Below are positions 57,186 to 64,000 of a stretch of DNA of 64,000 bases, one piece after another. A model generated the notes under the pieces. That model saw only the letters and a program-made list of their open reading frames with translations, had not been told where the DNA came from and did not search any database. The DNA comes from DAOPYU01 sp942493245 (GTDB lineage: Bacteria; Sumerlaeota; Sumerlaeia; UBA8349). Every line of letters starts with the position of its first letter. Position 1 is the first letter of the stretch. The DNA is taken from contig OW818685.1 in assembly GCA_942493245.1 (NCBI GenBank), forward strand, positions 5,022,001 through 5,086,000, read 5' to 3'. Position numbers and translations under genes: made by a program.

Positions 57186-57899
57186 TCAGAAGAAAATCTG
57201 GTCCAGAGGCAGCCGAACGACAAAGGCCATGAACAAGGCAAAGATCCAGAAAAAGGGGATCAGGAAGTACTGAAAGAGATCGCTCCAGACAAACAGAATC
57301 AAGATGAGGAAACTGTAGCGTTCCAGGAATTCGAACGCTTTGAACAGGAAGGAATCGCGGGTTTTGATGAAGTACAACACCACGTGCGACCCGTCAAGGG
57401 GCGGGATCGGCAGCAGATTGAACAGCATCAGAATCAGGTTCACGAGCATGAAACTTTTCAAAATGGTGAACAACATGTCGAACAGATTGAATTCCGTCAG
57501 ACCGGGGCTCATGCGGCTGTCCAGTCCGAAGACAAAGAACAGTTTGAGGAAGACAATGGCCACCAGGGCGAGGACCAGGTTCAGCGCGATCCCGGCCAGC
57601 GACACGATCAGATCCCATTTCCGGGAACGGAATCGCGCAGGATTGATCGGAACCGGCTTGGCCCAGCCAATCAACGGCAACCCCACCGGGCTTAAAATCA
57701 TAATGATGGGAATCAGGATGGTTCCGATCGGATCGAGGTGGGCGCGCGGGTCAAGCGTGATGCGACCCATCAGGCGCGCCGTGTCGTCCCCGCCACGCCA
57801 GGCGGCATAGGCATGACCCACCTCGTGGCAGATCAGAGAAAACCAGAGCACCGGCAGGAAAAGAATATCCTGTGGGGAAATTGAGAATCCGGCTTCCAT
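57186..57899 (-). CDS. Site-2-protease-like M50 membrane metalloprotease
   Basis: This 237-residue integral membrane protein has the zinc motif HEVGHAYAAW in the first membrane segment, the second-site NLLPIPPLDGSHV typical of M50B proteases (YwhC/Rip type without PDZ), and about six hydrophobic segments. The ATG at 57899 is preceded by GAGGAGGAAC, so I reject longer starts. Members cleave membrane-bound substrates or signal-peptide remnants, and the substrate here is unknown. It is the first gene of the conserved M50-trpS-scpA-scpB-rluB series. Confidence 0.9.
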   Translation of the reverse strand: MEAGFSISPQDILFLPVLWFSLICHEVGHAYAAWRGGDDTARLMGRITLDPRAHLDPIGTILIPIIMILSPVGLPLIGWAKPVPINPARFRSRKWDLIVSLAGIALNLVLALVAIVFLKLFFVFGLDSRMSPGLTEFNLFDMLFTILKSFMLVNLILMLFNLLPIPPLDGSHVVLYFIKTRDSFLFKAFEFLERYSFLILILFVWSDLFQYFLIPFFWIFALFMAFVVRLPLDQIFF

Positions 57900-58511
57900 G
57901 TTCCTCCTCGTTTTTCCGGTCTTGTCAAGAAGACCTGCCTGACGCTCGGGCCGTTGGGGTGCTGGTGGAGAAAATACCACCTCATTCCCCGAAGCGGCTC
58001 CGGGAGTTTGAGCGGACTATTCTACATCCCCCGCCCGAGGTGTCAATGAAATCCTCGGGGGCGCATGGCGCCAGGAACTCCTCTTTGTCCAGCCAACACT
58101 TCCCCTTTTCGGGTTGTAGGCAGACAAGGAAGGTGGTTTGAGGTGGCATGGGCGTCTCGCCCATGAAGGGTCTCCGGAACAAAAGAATCGAGAACGTCGG
58201 CCCTTCACGGGCGGGACGCCCGTGCCACCTCCGGGTCATTCCCACTTTTGCTGGACCGGGGCTTTCCCGCTTTCCCCCCTTCAAACGACAATCCCGTAAT
58301 TCGCCGGACACGAAGAGATCCAGGAGCGGCATGCAAAGCCCGAGGTTCGGCTTGACATGGGGCGGGGGGGGAGCGGATGATGACGCCGTGGTTCCGGAGA
58401 AACAGGCACAACCGGTTTTCCGATCAGGATATGCGGGAAAGGATCCGTCCCCTTCGGGCGGGGCGATTCGATAAATCCGGTAAAATGAATTCTTGGAAGG
58501 AGTGCGGGACG
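57900..58511. other. Divergent intergenic region with inverted-repeat element
   Basis: No gene is supported. The stretch includes the 30-bp inverted-repeat element at 58141-58230. A TTGACA at 58352-58357 with GATGAT 18 bases on is a possible but weak promoter for the downstream TIM-barrel gene. Confidence 0.5.
58141..58230. mobile_element. MITE-like element with 30-bp terminal inverted repeats
   Basis: Arms 58141-58170 and 58201-58230 are inverted repeats matching at 27 of 30 positions, each containing a GGCG-GCC palindrome. The 30-base interior is unique. The left arm is shared with 45302-45330. Confidence 0.65.
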
Positions 58512-59492
58512 ATGACAATGGTTCGCAGGGATTTCATGAAGCGCACGGCGCTGGGTCTGGCGGCGCTGGCGGCCTCGGGAGGGGCGAGCGGGATGACGGC
58601 GCAGGCGGCGGAAGAGAAAGCCGCAAAAGAGGCGGCGCTGAAGCGTTCGCCCCGTGGCAATCCGATCGGAGTGTCCACCTATTCGTTCTGGCAGTTCCGC
58701 GAGGAACGGCCAAGCATCGAATCGTGTATCGAACAGGCCTCCGAGATGGGATTCGACGGGGTGGAAATCCTCAACCGTCAGATGGATAGTGAAGACAAAC
58801 CCACGAAGGAATACATGAACCGGATCAAACGCACCGCGTTGCTCAACGGTATTGACCTGATGGGCTTCTCAACCCACCAGGGCTTCATGTCGCCCGACGC
58901 CGAAAAGCGGAAACTGAATATCGAGAAGACAAAGAATCAGATCGAGTTTGCCTACCAGATGGGGATTCCCACGATGCGTCTGAACACGGGCACGTGGGGC
59001 ACGTCGAAGGATTTCGACGACCTGATGGCCAAGAAGGGCGTCGAGGCGCCGTTGCCCGGTTATACCGAAGAAGACGGCTTCAAGTGGGTGGTGGACTCGA
59101 TCAACCAGTTGCTGCCGAAAGCAGAGGAGTGCGGGGTGACGATCGGCCTCGAAAACCACTGGGGGCTGGGCCGTACGCCCGAAGGGGTAAAGAAAATTAT
59201 CGAGGCGGTCAACTCGCCCTGGCTGCGGGCCACGTACGACACGGGCAATTTCCTAGAGGAGCCGTACGACCGGCTCGAAATGATGCTGCCGATGGCCATA
59301 TTGATTCAGGCCAAGACATACTTTGGCGGGGGCCTGTGGTACACGCTGGACATTGACTACGCCAAGGTGGCCGGCTGGGCGCGCAAGCACAACTACCGCG
59401 GCTATGTCTCGCTCGAATTCGAAGGGAAAGAAGACCCGAAGACCGCCATTCCGAAGAGTCTGGAACTGTTGCGGAAAAACTTTGGACAATAA
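58512..59492 (+). CDS. Tat-exported sugar phosphate isomerase/epimerase-like TIM barrel
   Basis: This 326-residue protein has a twin-arginine signal (VRRDFMKRTALGLAALAASGG) and an AP-endonuclease-2-like TIM barrel (about 48-325): GFDGVEILNRQ, TIGLENHWGLGRTPEGVKKII, RATYDTGNF and GYVSLEFEG, with the acidic and His residues that bind the divalent metal. Members act as sugar isomerases, epimerases or related lyases. Secreted Tat versions are abundant in Planctomycetes-like bacteria, with mostly unknown substrates. AAGGAG nine bases before the ATG at 58512 fixes the start. A strong terminator follows. Confidence 0.9.
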   Translation: MTMVRRDFMKRTALGLAALAASGGASGMTAQAAEEKAAKEAALKRSPRGNPIGVSTYSFWQFREERPSIESCIEQASEMGFDGVEILNRQMDSEDKPTKEYMNRIKRTALLNGIDLMGFSTHQGFMSPDAEKRKLNIEKTKNQIEFAYQMGIPTMRLNTGTWGTSKDFDDLMAKKGVEAPLPGYTEEDGFKWVVDSINQLLPKAEECGVTIGLENHWGLGRTPEGVKKIIEAVNSPWLRATYDTGNFLEEPYDRLEMMLPMAILIQAKTYFGGGLWYTLDIDYAKVAGWARKHNYRGYVSLEFEGKEDPKTAIPKSLELLRKNFGQ

Positions 59493-59524
59493 GTAACGAC
59501 TGGGCGCGAAAACGCGGAAAAGCC

Positions 59525-59565
59525 AAAACCGGGGACGCGGCCTGTGAACGCGTTCCCGGTTTTTT
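59525..59565 (+). terminator. Intrinsic terminator after the TIM-barrel gene
   Basis: A 12-bp stem with one mismatch (ACCGGGGACGCG 59528-59539 with CGCGTTCCCGGT 59549-59560) and nine-base loop is followed by TTTTTG. Confidence 0.85.
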
Positions 59566-59649
59566 GTGAGGGGGCGGCCAAACGCGCCATTCTGGGGAGA
59601 GATGTTGGGAAGGATTATCCTTTCGGAAAAGTGAAAAGGGGAGCAGCAA

Positions 59650-61857
59650 ATGAGCGACGGACGGGCGAATGGGGTGGCTCGGTGGCGGTTGGGGTTGGGG
59701 GGCGGCAGTGTCCTGCTCCTGCTGTTCTGTCTTGGTGTGTGCTGGAAAGGCGTTTCACTGCCGGTGACGGGGACCCTGTCGAATATCGAACCGAGCCAGA
59801 TTCCGTACGAAAACGAGGGGGACCGGGATAGAGAAGAGACCCGGGATCTATCTCAAAAGGGGACGGTATTTGTCGCTCCCGCCCCTCCCATCCTGGTGTG
59901 TGGGGGTTTTTTCATGCTCCCGGTGGGACGGGAAAGCAATCTGGAATTATTCGAGAATGGTCAGCCGATGATTCGGGAAGCCTGGAAAGGGGATGTTGTT
60001 TATCCCGGCGCTTGTTTTCATAACTTCGATCGGATCTTTTTTGTGCCCACACAGTCGCCGGATTCCGGCTTGAGCGCCAGTGTCTATACCTTTCAGGTTC
60101 GCTATCTTCTGAGAATTCGCTATCAGGTCGGACTTTGTCTGGCATTTGTTCTGGCTGGAGTGGGCTTGGGTCTGGCCGGGCATTCGTTTCAGACCCGGAG
60201 GAATGGCGATGCGGATTCTGGAAAAGGTTGGTTGTCCCGGTTGTTAAATTCCTGGTGGACCGTTTTGCCGGTGGCCTCGTTAGGCGCTCTCCTCTCTTTT
60301 CTCGGGCGCAACATCTTTTTCTATTCGTTTGGCGAGATGGGAACGTCTCTGACTGTTTTGGCCGTTTCCACCGGGGCGCTGGTCCTTGGGTTTGCCGTCT
60401 TGCGATTCTTGTTGTATCGTCCTGCCGGGTTCCTGAGAGAACGAGGTTCCGTTCGCTTTGTCCGGGTATCGGAAATCGTGGGGAAAATTCTCCTGGCTTC
60501 AATGTCGGGTTGCGGGTTTGTCTTGTTCTCGGGAATGTTGGCCGATGAGGCGTTTTCTCCCGGACTGCCTCGTTCTTCCTTCTTTCTTTTCAGCGCTTCC
60601 TTGGCGTCTGCCCTAGGGACAATCATTGTCCTGTGGTGGGGCATTCGCGGCCTGAACGCATTTCTGCTGTCCTTCTTTGTTGTGTCTGGCGGAATGTTCG
60701 TGTTCTCCGTTTCCGGGGAAGGCTCCAGACAACAGGTCGCGTTTCCTTTGGTTCCGGATCGGAAAATTCAATTCACAACCCGCCCGAATGTTTACCTCTT
60801 TTTTATCGAGTCTTATACGGGGCAGGAGGCTATGCGGGATTTCTATGACATAGACGCCACTCCGTTTTACGGGGAATTGAAGAAACGCGGTTTTCTGGTC
60901 CGGGACGTCTGGGCCAACAAAGACTATACGCTTGCCAGTGCGGCCACGCTCATGGCAATGCGGCATTTGGATTTCTCGAAGTTCGATGCGGGGAGTTTCG
61001 ACGTAAAAAGTGAGGTCCGCCACATGATCAGTGGCCGGATTTACAATCCGGTTCTCGATGTCTTTAAGCAAAACGGTTTCCGTGTCTCTTTTCTGCAGCG
61101 CGACCTTTGTATTTTTTCGCGAGCGAGCGATGCGGTTGATGTCACGAATCTTTCTTTTGAAGGGATTCGGCTGAAGCACTGGCCGCTGAGTGATGCCACC
61201 GGCTTCTTTAAAGTTTCGTTTGGGGATATCAAGAATGCCGACGCCGATTTCTTTGAGAACTCCAAGTTGATTGTTCGACAATGTTTGGACCGTCCCACTT
61301 TTCATTTCATCTATGCCGGTTTGCGGCACAATATGCTGCGAGAAACCAATCGCGAGTGGCGTTCCCAGTGGAAAACCCAGTATCGGGAGCTGTACGGCAC
61401 GTTCAATCCGAAACTGCTGGATATGCTGGATTTTATCGAGAGGGAAGACCCGGGGTCTCTGATTATTCTGATTGGCGATCATGGGAGCAAACTCTTTGGA
61501 AATTGCGGGATCGACTCCCCCGACTATCCGGAATTCCTGACGTCGGGCCAGGGAAACGCCGAGACACTCGCCCGCGACAAGGCCTCGGTTCTGTTTGCCA
61601 TCAAGAGTCCGGTGAAGAGCGAAATCTGGAGCACCCGTCCGATCTCGCACGTCAATCTGTTCCGGTACGTGTTTGCGATGTTGTCCGGCGATGAAACACT
61701 GCTGGAGCATCCCGAGCCGGACGTCAGTCTTTCGTGGGACGGGAAGTTCATCATCGCGCGCGACGGGCAACCGCTCAAGGAATGGGAGCCGGTGAACCCG
61801 ACTCTGTTCGAGTCCTCTCACGCCGGACAGGAATCGAAATGGGTCCATGAGAAATAA
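59650..61857 (+). CDS. Membrane alkaline-phosphatase-superfamily enzyme (LtaS/phosphotransferase-like)
   Basis: This 735-residue protein has one N-terminal membrane helix (about 18-37) and an extracytoplasmic segment (about 40-150). Six more membrane helices (about 155-370) precede an extracytoplasmic sulfatase-type domain (about 385-700). Catalytic landmarks are NVYLFFIESYTGQEAM, ASAATLMAMRH and the metal-binding IILIGDHGSKLFG. There is no CxPxR/CxPSR motif, so it is not an FGE-activated sulfatase. Relatives transfer phosphoglycerol or phosphoethanolamine to lipids or glycans. AGGGGAG lies upstream of the ATG. It is followed directly by a paralogue, so the pair forms an operon. The nucleophile is probably the Thr in ESYTG (inference). 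Confidence 0.85.
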   Translation: MSDGRANGVARWRLGLGGGSVLLLLFCLGVCWKGVSLPVTGTLSNIEPSQIPYENEGDRDREETRDLSQKGTVFVAPAPPILVCGGFFMLPVGRESNLELFENGQPMIREAWKGDVVYPGACFHNFDRIFFVPTQSPDSGLSASVYTFQVRYLLRIRYQVGLCLAFVLAGVGLGLAGHSFQTRRNGDADSGKGWLSRLLNSWWTVLPVASLGALLSFLGRNIFFYSFGEMGTSLTVLAVSTGALVLGFAVLRFLLYRPAGFLRERGSVRFVRVSEIVGKILLASMSGCGFVLFSGMLADEAFSPGLPRSSFFLFSASLASALGTIIVLWWGIRGLNAFLLSFFVVSGGMFVFSVSGEGSRQQVAFPLVPDRKIQFTTRPNVYLFFIESYTGQEAMRDFYDIDATPFYGELKKRGFLVRDVWANKDYTLASAATLMAMRHLDFSKFDAGSFDVKSEVRHMISGRIYNPVLDVFKQNGFRVSFLQRDLCIFSRASDAVDVTNLSFEGIRLKHWPLSDATGFFKVSFGDIKNADADFFENSKLIVRQCLDRPTFHFIYAGLRHNMLRETNREWRSQWKTQYRELYGTFNPKLLDMLDFIEREDPGSLIILIGDHGSKLFGNCGIDSPDYPEFLTSGQGNAETLARDKASVLFAIKSPVKSEIWSTRPISHVNLFRYVFAMLSGDETLLEHPEPDVSLSWDGKFIIARDGQPLKEWEPVNPTLFESSHAGQESKWVHEK

Positions 61858-61931
61858 TGGATATTGGGAGAATTGTCCGATTCAAGAAATTTCGGCCTGG
61901 GCGCTCCAATTTCCTGATGGAAAAGGTTCTG

Positions 61932-64000
61932 ATGAATGACGTGGCGGGAAAATACGCGGCAAGGTTTAAGAAGCGGGGATTGGTGTGTTCTGTCCTGGTC
62001 CTCCTGACCTGCGTTCTGGTCTGGCGGGAGGCCTCTTCTTTTCGCATGGAAGGGGCCTTCGCCGATTCTGAAATTCAAGAAGAGATCGGTGAACAGGACG
62101 CGAATGAACCTTCCAGGCCCACGATCTTCTCCATCCCGGCGCCACCGGTATTTACGCGAATGGGGTTCTATACTTTTCCCTTCGGGGAGTTGAGCAATCT
62201 CAAATTGTTTGAGAACGGGGAGCCGATGTTCCGGGTGGACCGGATACGGGATCTGGCGCCGCAGGCATATGTCCACCTTGAGGATCGCGTGTGTTTTGTT
62301 TTGTCGGACGACAGTGATCCTCGGACAAACGGCCGCAGCTATACCTTTTCCGCGACGTACTATCTTCGGCTCCGGTATCAGGTACTGCTGAGTGCGTTGA
62401 TACTTCTGTCCGGCGTGGGACTGGGCTTGGCCGGATGGAATCCCCCATCCGGAGGCCGGATGGTTGGGGCGAGCCGGAAGGGGCTGGCGCAGGTGTTGCT
62501 CGAGTCGCGTCCGCTCGTTTTGCTGGCCGCATTTGGGGTGCCCTTTCTCTGTTTTCTGAACCGCAACGCGTTTTTCTATTCCCGCAGCGCGATCCTCGTT
62601 TCTTTGGCTGTCTTGCTGGGTCTGGCGGCGGGAGTCTCCCTGATTTTCGCCGGGCTGCACCGGCTTGCAGGAAGGCTCGAATCCCGGCATCCCAACCGTG
62701 TTTCGGAACGGATGGTTCTCCGATTGAAATTGTTGCTGGACACGCTCTGTGCGTGTACGGCCTGCACGGTGTTTGTGTTTCTTTTCGGCTTTGTCATCCG
62801 GGAGAACCTTTCACGCGGGTTGCCCTGGTTGCCAACGTTCCTGTTTTACGCCTCGCTTACGAGCGCGCTTGCCACCGCGGCGACGTTCCGTTGGGGAATT
62901 CACGCGCTCAACCGGTTTTTTCTCGCGTTTCTGGTGGTGACTGGCGGAACGTTTATGTGGGGCCTTCTGCGGGAAGACACGAAGGAAGAGGTGGCTTTCC
63001 CACTCCGAGAAGACAGCGAGATCACTCTGACGGTCAAACCGAACATTTATCTCTTCCTGCTCGAGTCCTGCGTTGGCGGCGATACCATGCGGGATTTCTA
63101 TGGCATTGACACGGAACCCCTTCGGCGGGAATTGACAAAGCGGGAATTCATACTCCAGGACACCTGTTCCAGTCAGGTCTTTACGATTGGCAGCGCCGCG
63201 ACGCTCATGATGATGCGGCATCTGGATGTGAATAAGTGGGGGGCGGGGAACTTCGATGTGCGAAGACGCGTGCGGACCATGCTTTGTGGCGAGGCCTACA
63301 ACCCGGTTCTCGATACTCTCAAGCGCAACGGGTATCGGATCTCATTTCTGCATCAGAATGATTACCTGGGAGCGAAAGATTCTTCCGCCGTGGATGTGTC
63401 CAATCTATCCGATCGCATGGATGCTTTCCAGAATCTCGACCCGCTAGTGGATGCCACCGGCATATTGGGCAGGAGAGAGGCGAGTGTCTGGCAAACCCCG
63501 AAAGAGTTTGCGGAGGAGTCGAAATCCATCATCCGGCAAACGCTCGAGGGCCCGACTTTCCATTTTATCTTTACCGGCCTCGAACACAACCGGCCCGGAG
63601 AAACCACGGGAGAACTGCGTTCCTGGTGGAAAACCGAGTATCGTCGGCTGTACCACCTCTTCTATCCCCGGCTTCTTGCGTTTCTGGACTTCATTGAAAA
63701 AGAGGATCCAAACGCCCTGATTGTCTTGATCGGCGATCACGGGGCGAAACTCTTTGGCCCCGATCTCACCATCGACAGCCCCAATTACCCGGCGCTGGTC
63801 CAATCGGGGGTCTGCAATCCCGAGACGCTCGCCCGCGATCAGGCTTCGGTCCTGTTCGCGATCAAGACCCCTGTACCCCATCCGGTCTGGAACAACCGGG
63901 TAGTGACGCATGTGAATCTGTTCCGGTACCTGTTCGCGACTCTTTCCGGAGATGAAAGCCTGTTGGAGCACCCAGAGCCGGATGTGAGCATGGTGTGGAC
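61932..64000 (+). CDS. Membrane alkaline-phosphatase-superfamily enzyme, paralogue, 3' partial
   Basis: An uninterrupted frame runs to the end of the window, so the C-terminus is missing. I start at the ATG at 61932 (AAAAGG upstream), because MNDVAGKYAARF aligns with MSDGRANGVARW of the preceding paralogue. An earlier ATG at 61857 overlaps the previous stop as TAATG in the same frame. The layout matches the neighbour: an N-terminal helix (VCSVLVLLTCVLVW), LKLFENGEPMF, six further membrane helices and a catalytic domain with NIYLFLLESCVGGDTM, GSAATLMMMRH and VLIGDHGAKLFG. At the nucleophile position the neighbour has SYTG while this one has SCVG, so the reactive residue may differ or be absent. 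Confidence 0.85.
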   Translation, partial: MNDVAGKYAARFKKRGLVCSVLVLLTCVLVWREASSFRMEGAFADSEIQEEIGEQDANEPSRPTIFSIPAPPVFTRMGFYTFPFGELSNLKLFENGEPMFRVDRIRDLAPQAYVHLEDRVCFVLSDDSDPRTNGRSYTFSATYYLRLRYQVLLSALILLSGVGLGLAGWNPPSGGRMVGASRKGLAQVLLESRPLVLLAAFGVPFLCFLNRNAFFYSRSAILVSLAVLLGLAAGVSLIFAGLHRLAGRLESRHPNRVSERMVLRLKLLLDTLCACTACTVFVFLFGFVIRENLSRGLPWLPTFLFYASLTSALATAATFRWGIHALNRFFLAFLVVTGGTFMWGLLREDTKEEVAFPLREDSEITLTVKPNIYLFLLESCVGGDTMRDFYGIDTEPLRRELTKREFILQDTCSSQVFTIGSAATLMMMRHLDVNKWGAGNFDVRRRVRTMLCGEAYNPVLDTLKRNGYRISFLHQNDYLGAKDSSAVDVSNLSDRMDAFQNLDPLVDATGILGRREASVWQTPKEFAEESKSIIRQTLEGPTFHFIFTGLEHNRPGETTGELRSWWKTEYRRLYHLFYPRLLAFLDFIEKEDPNALIVLIGDHGAKLFGPDLTIDSPNYPALVQSGVCNPETLARDQASVLFAIKTPVPHPVWNNRVVTHVNLFRYLFATLSGDESLLEHPEPDVSMVW

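Noticed and set aside
59650..63999. Sulfatases activated by the FGE-like proteins of this window
   Set aside because: The two phosphatase-superfamily proteins lack the CxPxR/SxPxR maturation motif, and the FGE-like proteins lack the full catalytic cysteine pair, so a maturation system is not supported.

Overview
The window is chromosomal DNA from a GC-rich, probably uncultivated Gram-negative-type bacterium. Signs of lineage are a prepilin of the form common in Sumerlaeota, Hydrogenedentota, Lentisphaerota and Planctomycetes, repeated formylglycine-generating-enzyme (FGE)-like lipoproteins, a giant Ig-repeat surface protein, a Tat-exported TIM-barrel protein and many intergenic palindromes. 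I cannot place it to phylum from sequence alone. No rRNA, CRISPR array, transposase or phage gene is visible.

Layout. 1-2531: three tandem FGE-like genes, the first cut by the window edge. 2861-3910 (-): a LacI-type regulator. 4189-19476 (-): one 15.3 kb gene for a 5095-residue secreted Ig-like protein. 20056-20703: a prepilin-like protein. 21150-23624 (-): an unknown secreted protein and a PHP-domain endonuclease Q homologue. 24041-36651 (-): the classical block tRNA-Trp, secE, nusG, rplK, rplA, L10 leader, rplJ, rplL, rpoB, rpoC. 37209-39987 (+): a lipoprotein, a zinc-ribbon protein and a secreted protein interrupted by one in-frame TGA. 40380-45068 (-): cinA, a cohesin-like secreted protein and nadB. 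46217-49966 (+): an MFS/PlsC/AMP-ligase fusion. 50195-52094 (+): two further FGE-like lipoproteins. 52265-57899 (-): rluB-like, scpB, scpA, trpS and an M50 protease. 58512-64000 (+): a TIM-barrel protein and two tandem membrane alkaline-phosphatase-superfamily enzymes, the second cut by the window end.

How it fits together. The core is housekeeping: transcription and translation (RNAP subunits, NusG, L11/L1/L10/L12, tRNA-Trp and TrpS), chromosome folding (ScpA, ScpB), NAD biosynthesis and salvage (NadB, CinA), membrane lipid repair (MFS-Aas) and secretion (SecE). Around it lies a large envelope set: lipoproteins, the giant adhesin-like protein, a pseudopilin, cohesin-like domains and lipid-anchored-polymer-type enzymes.

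The most interesting observation is at 39421-39463. A secreted-protein ORF ends in TGA but continues in the same frame into a second ORF that lacks a ribosome binding site and a signal peptide. A strong hairpin with SECIS-like geometry follows the TGA directly, and the sequence would read Sec-Gly-Gly-Ser-Cys. This is a candidate new selenoprotein. Other points are a four-cysteine insertion near the N-terminus of RpoC, acidic C-terminal tails on RpoB, RpoC, ScpA and ScpB, a 5 x 315 bp near-identical array inside the giant gene, and intergenic islands built from several families of short palindromes.
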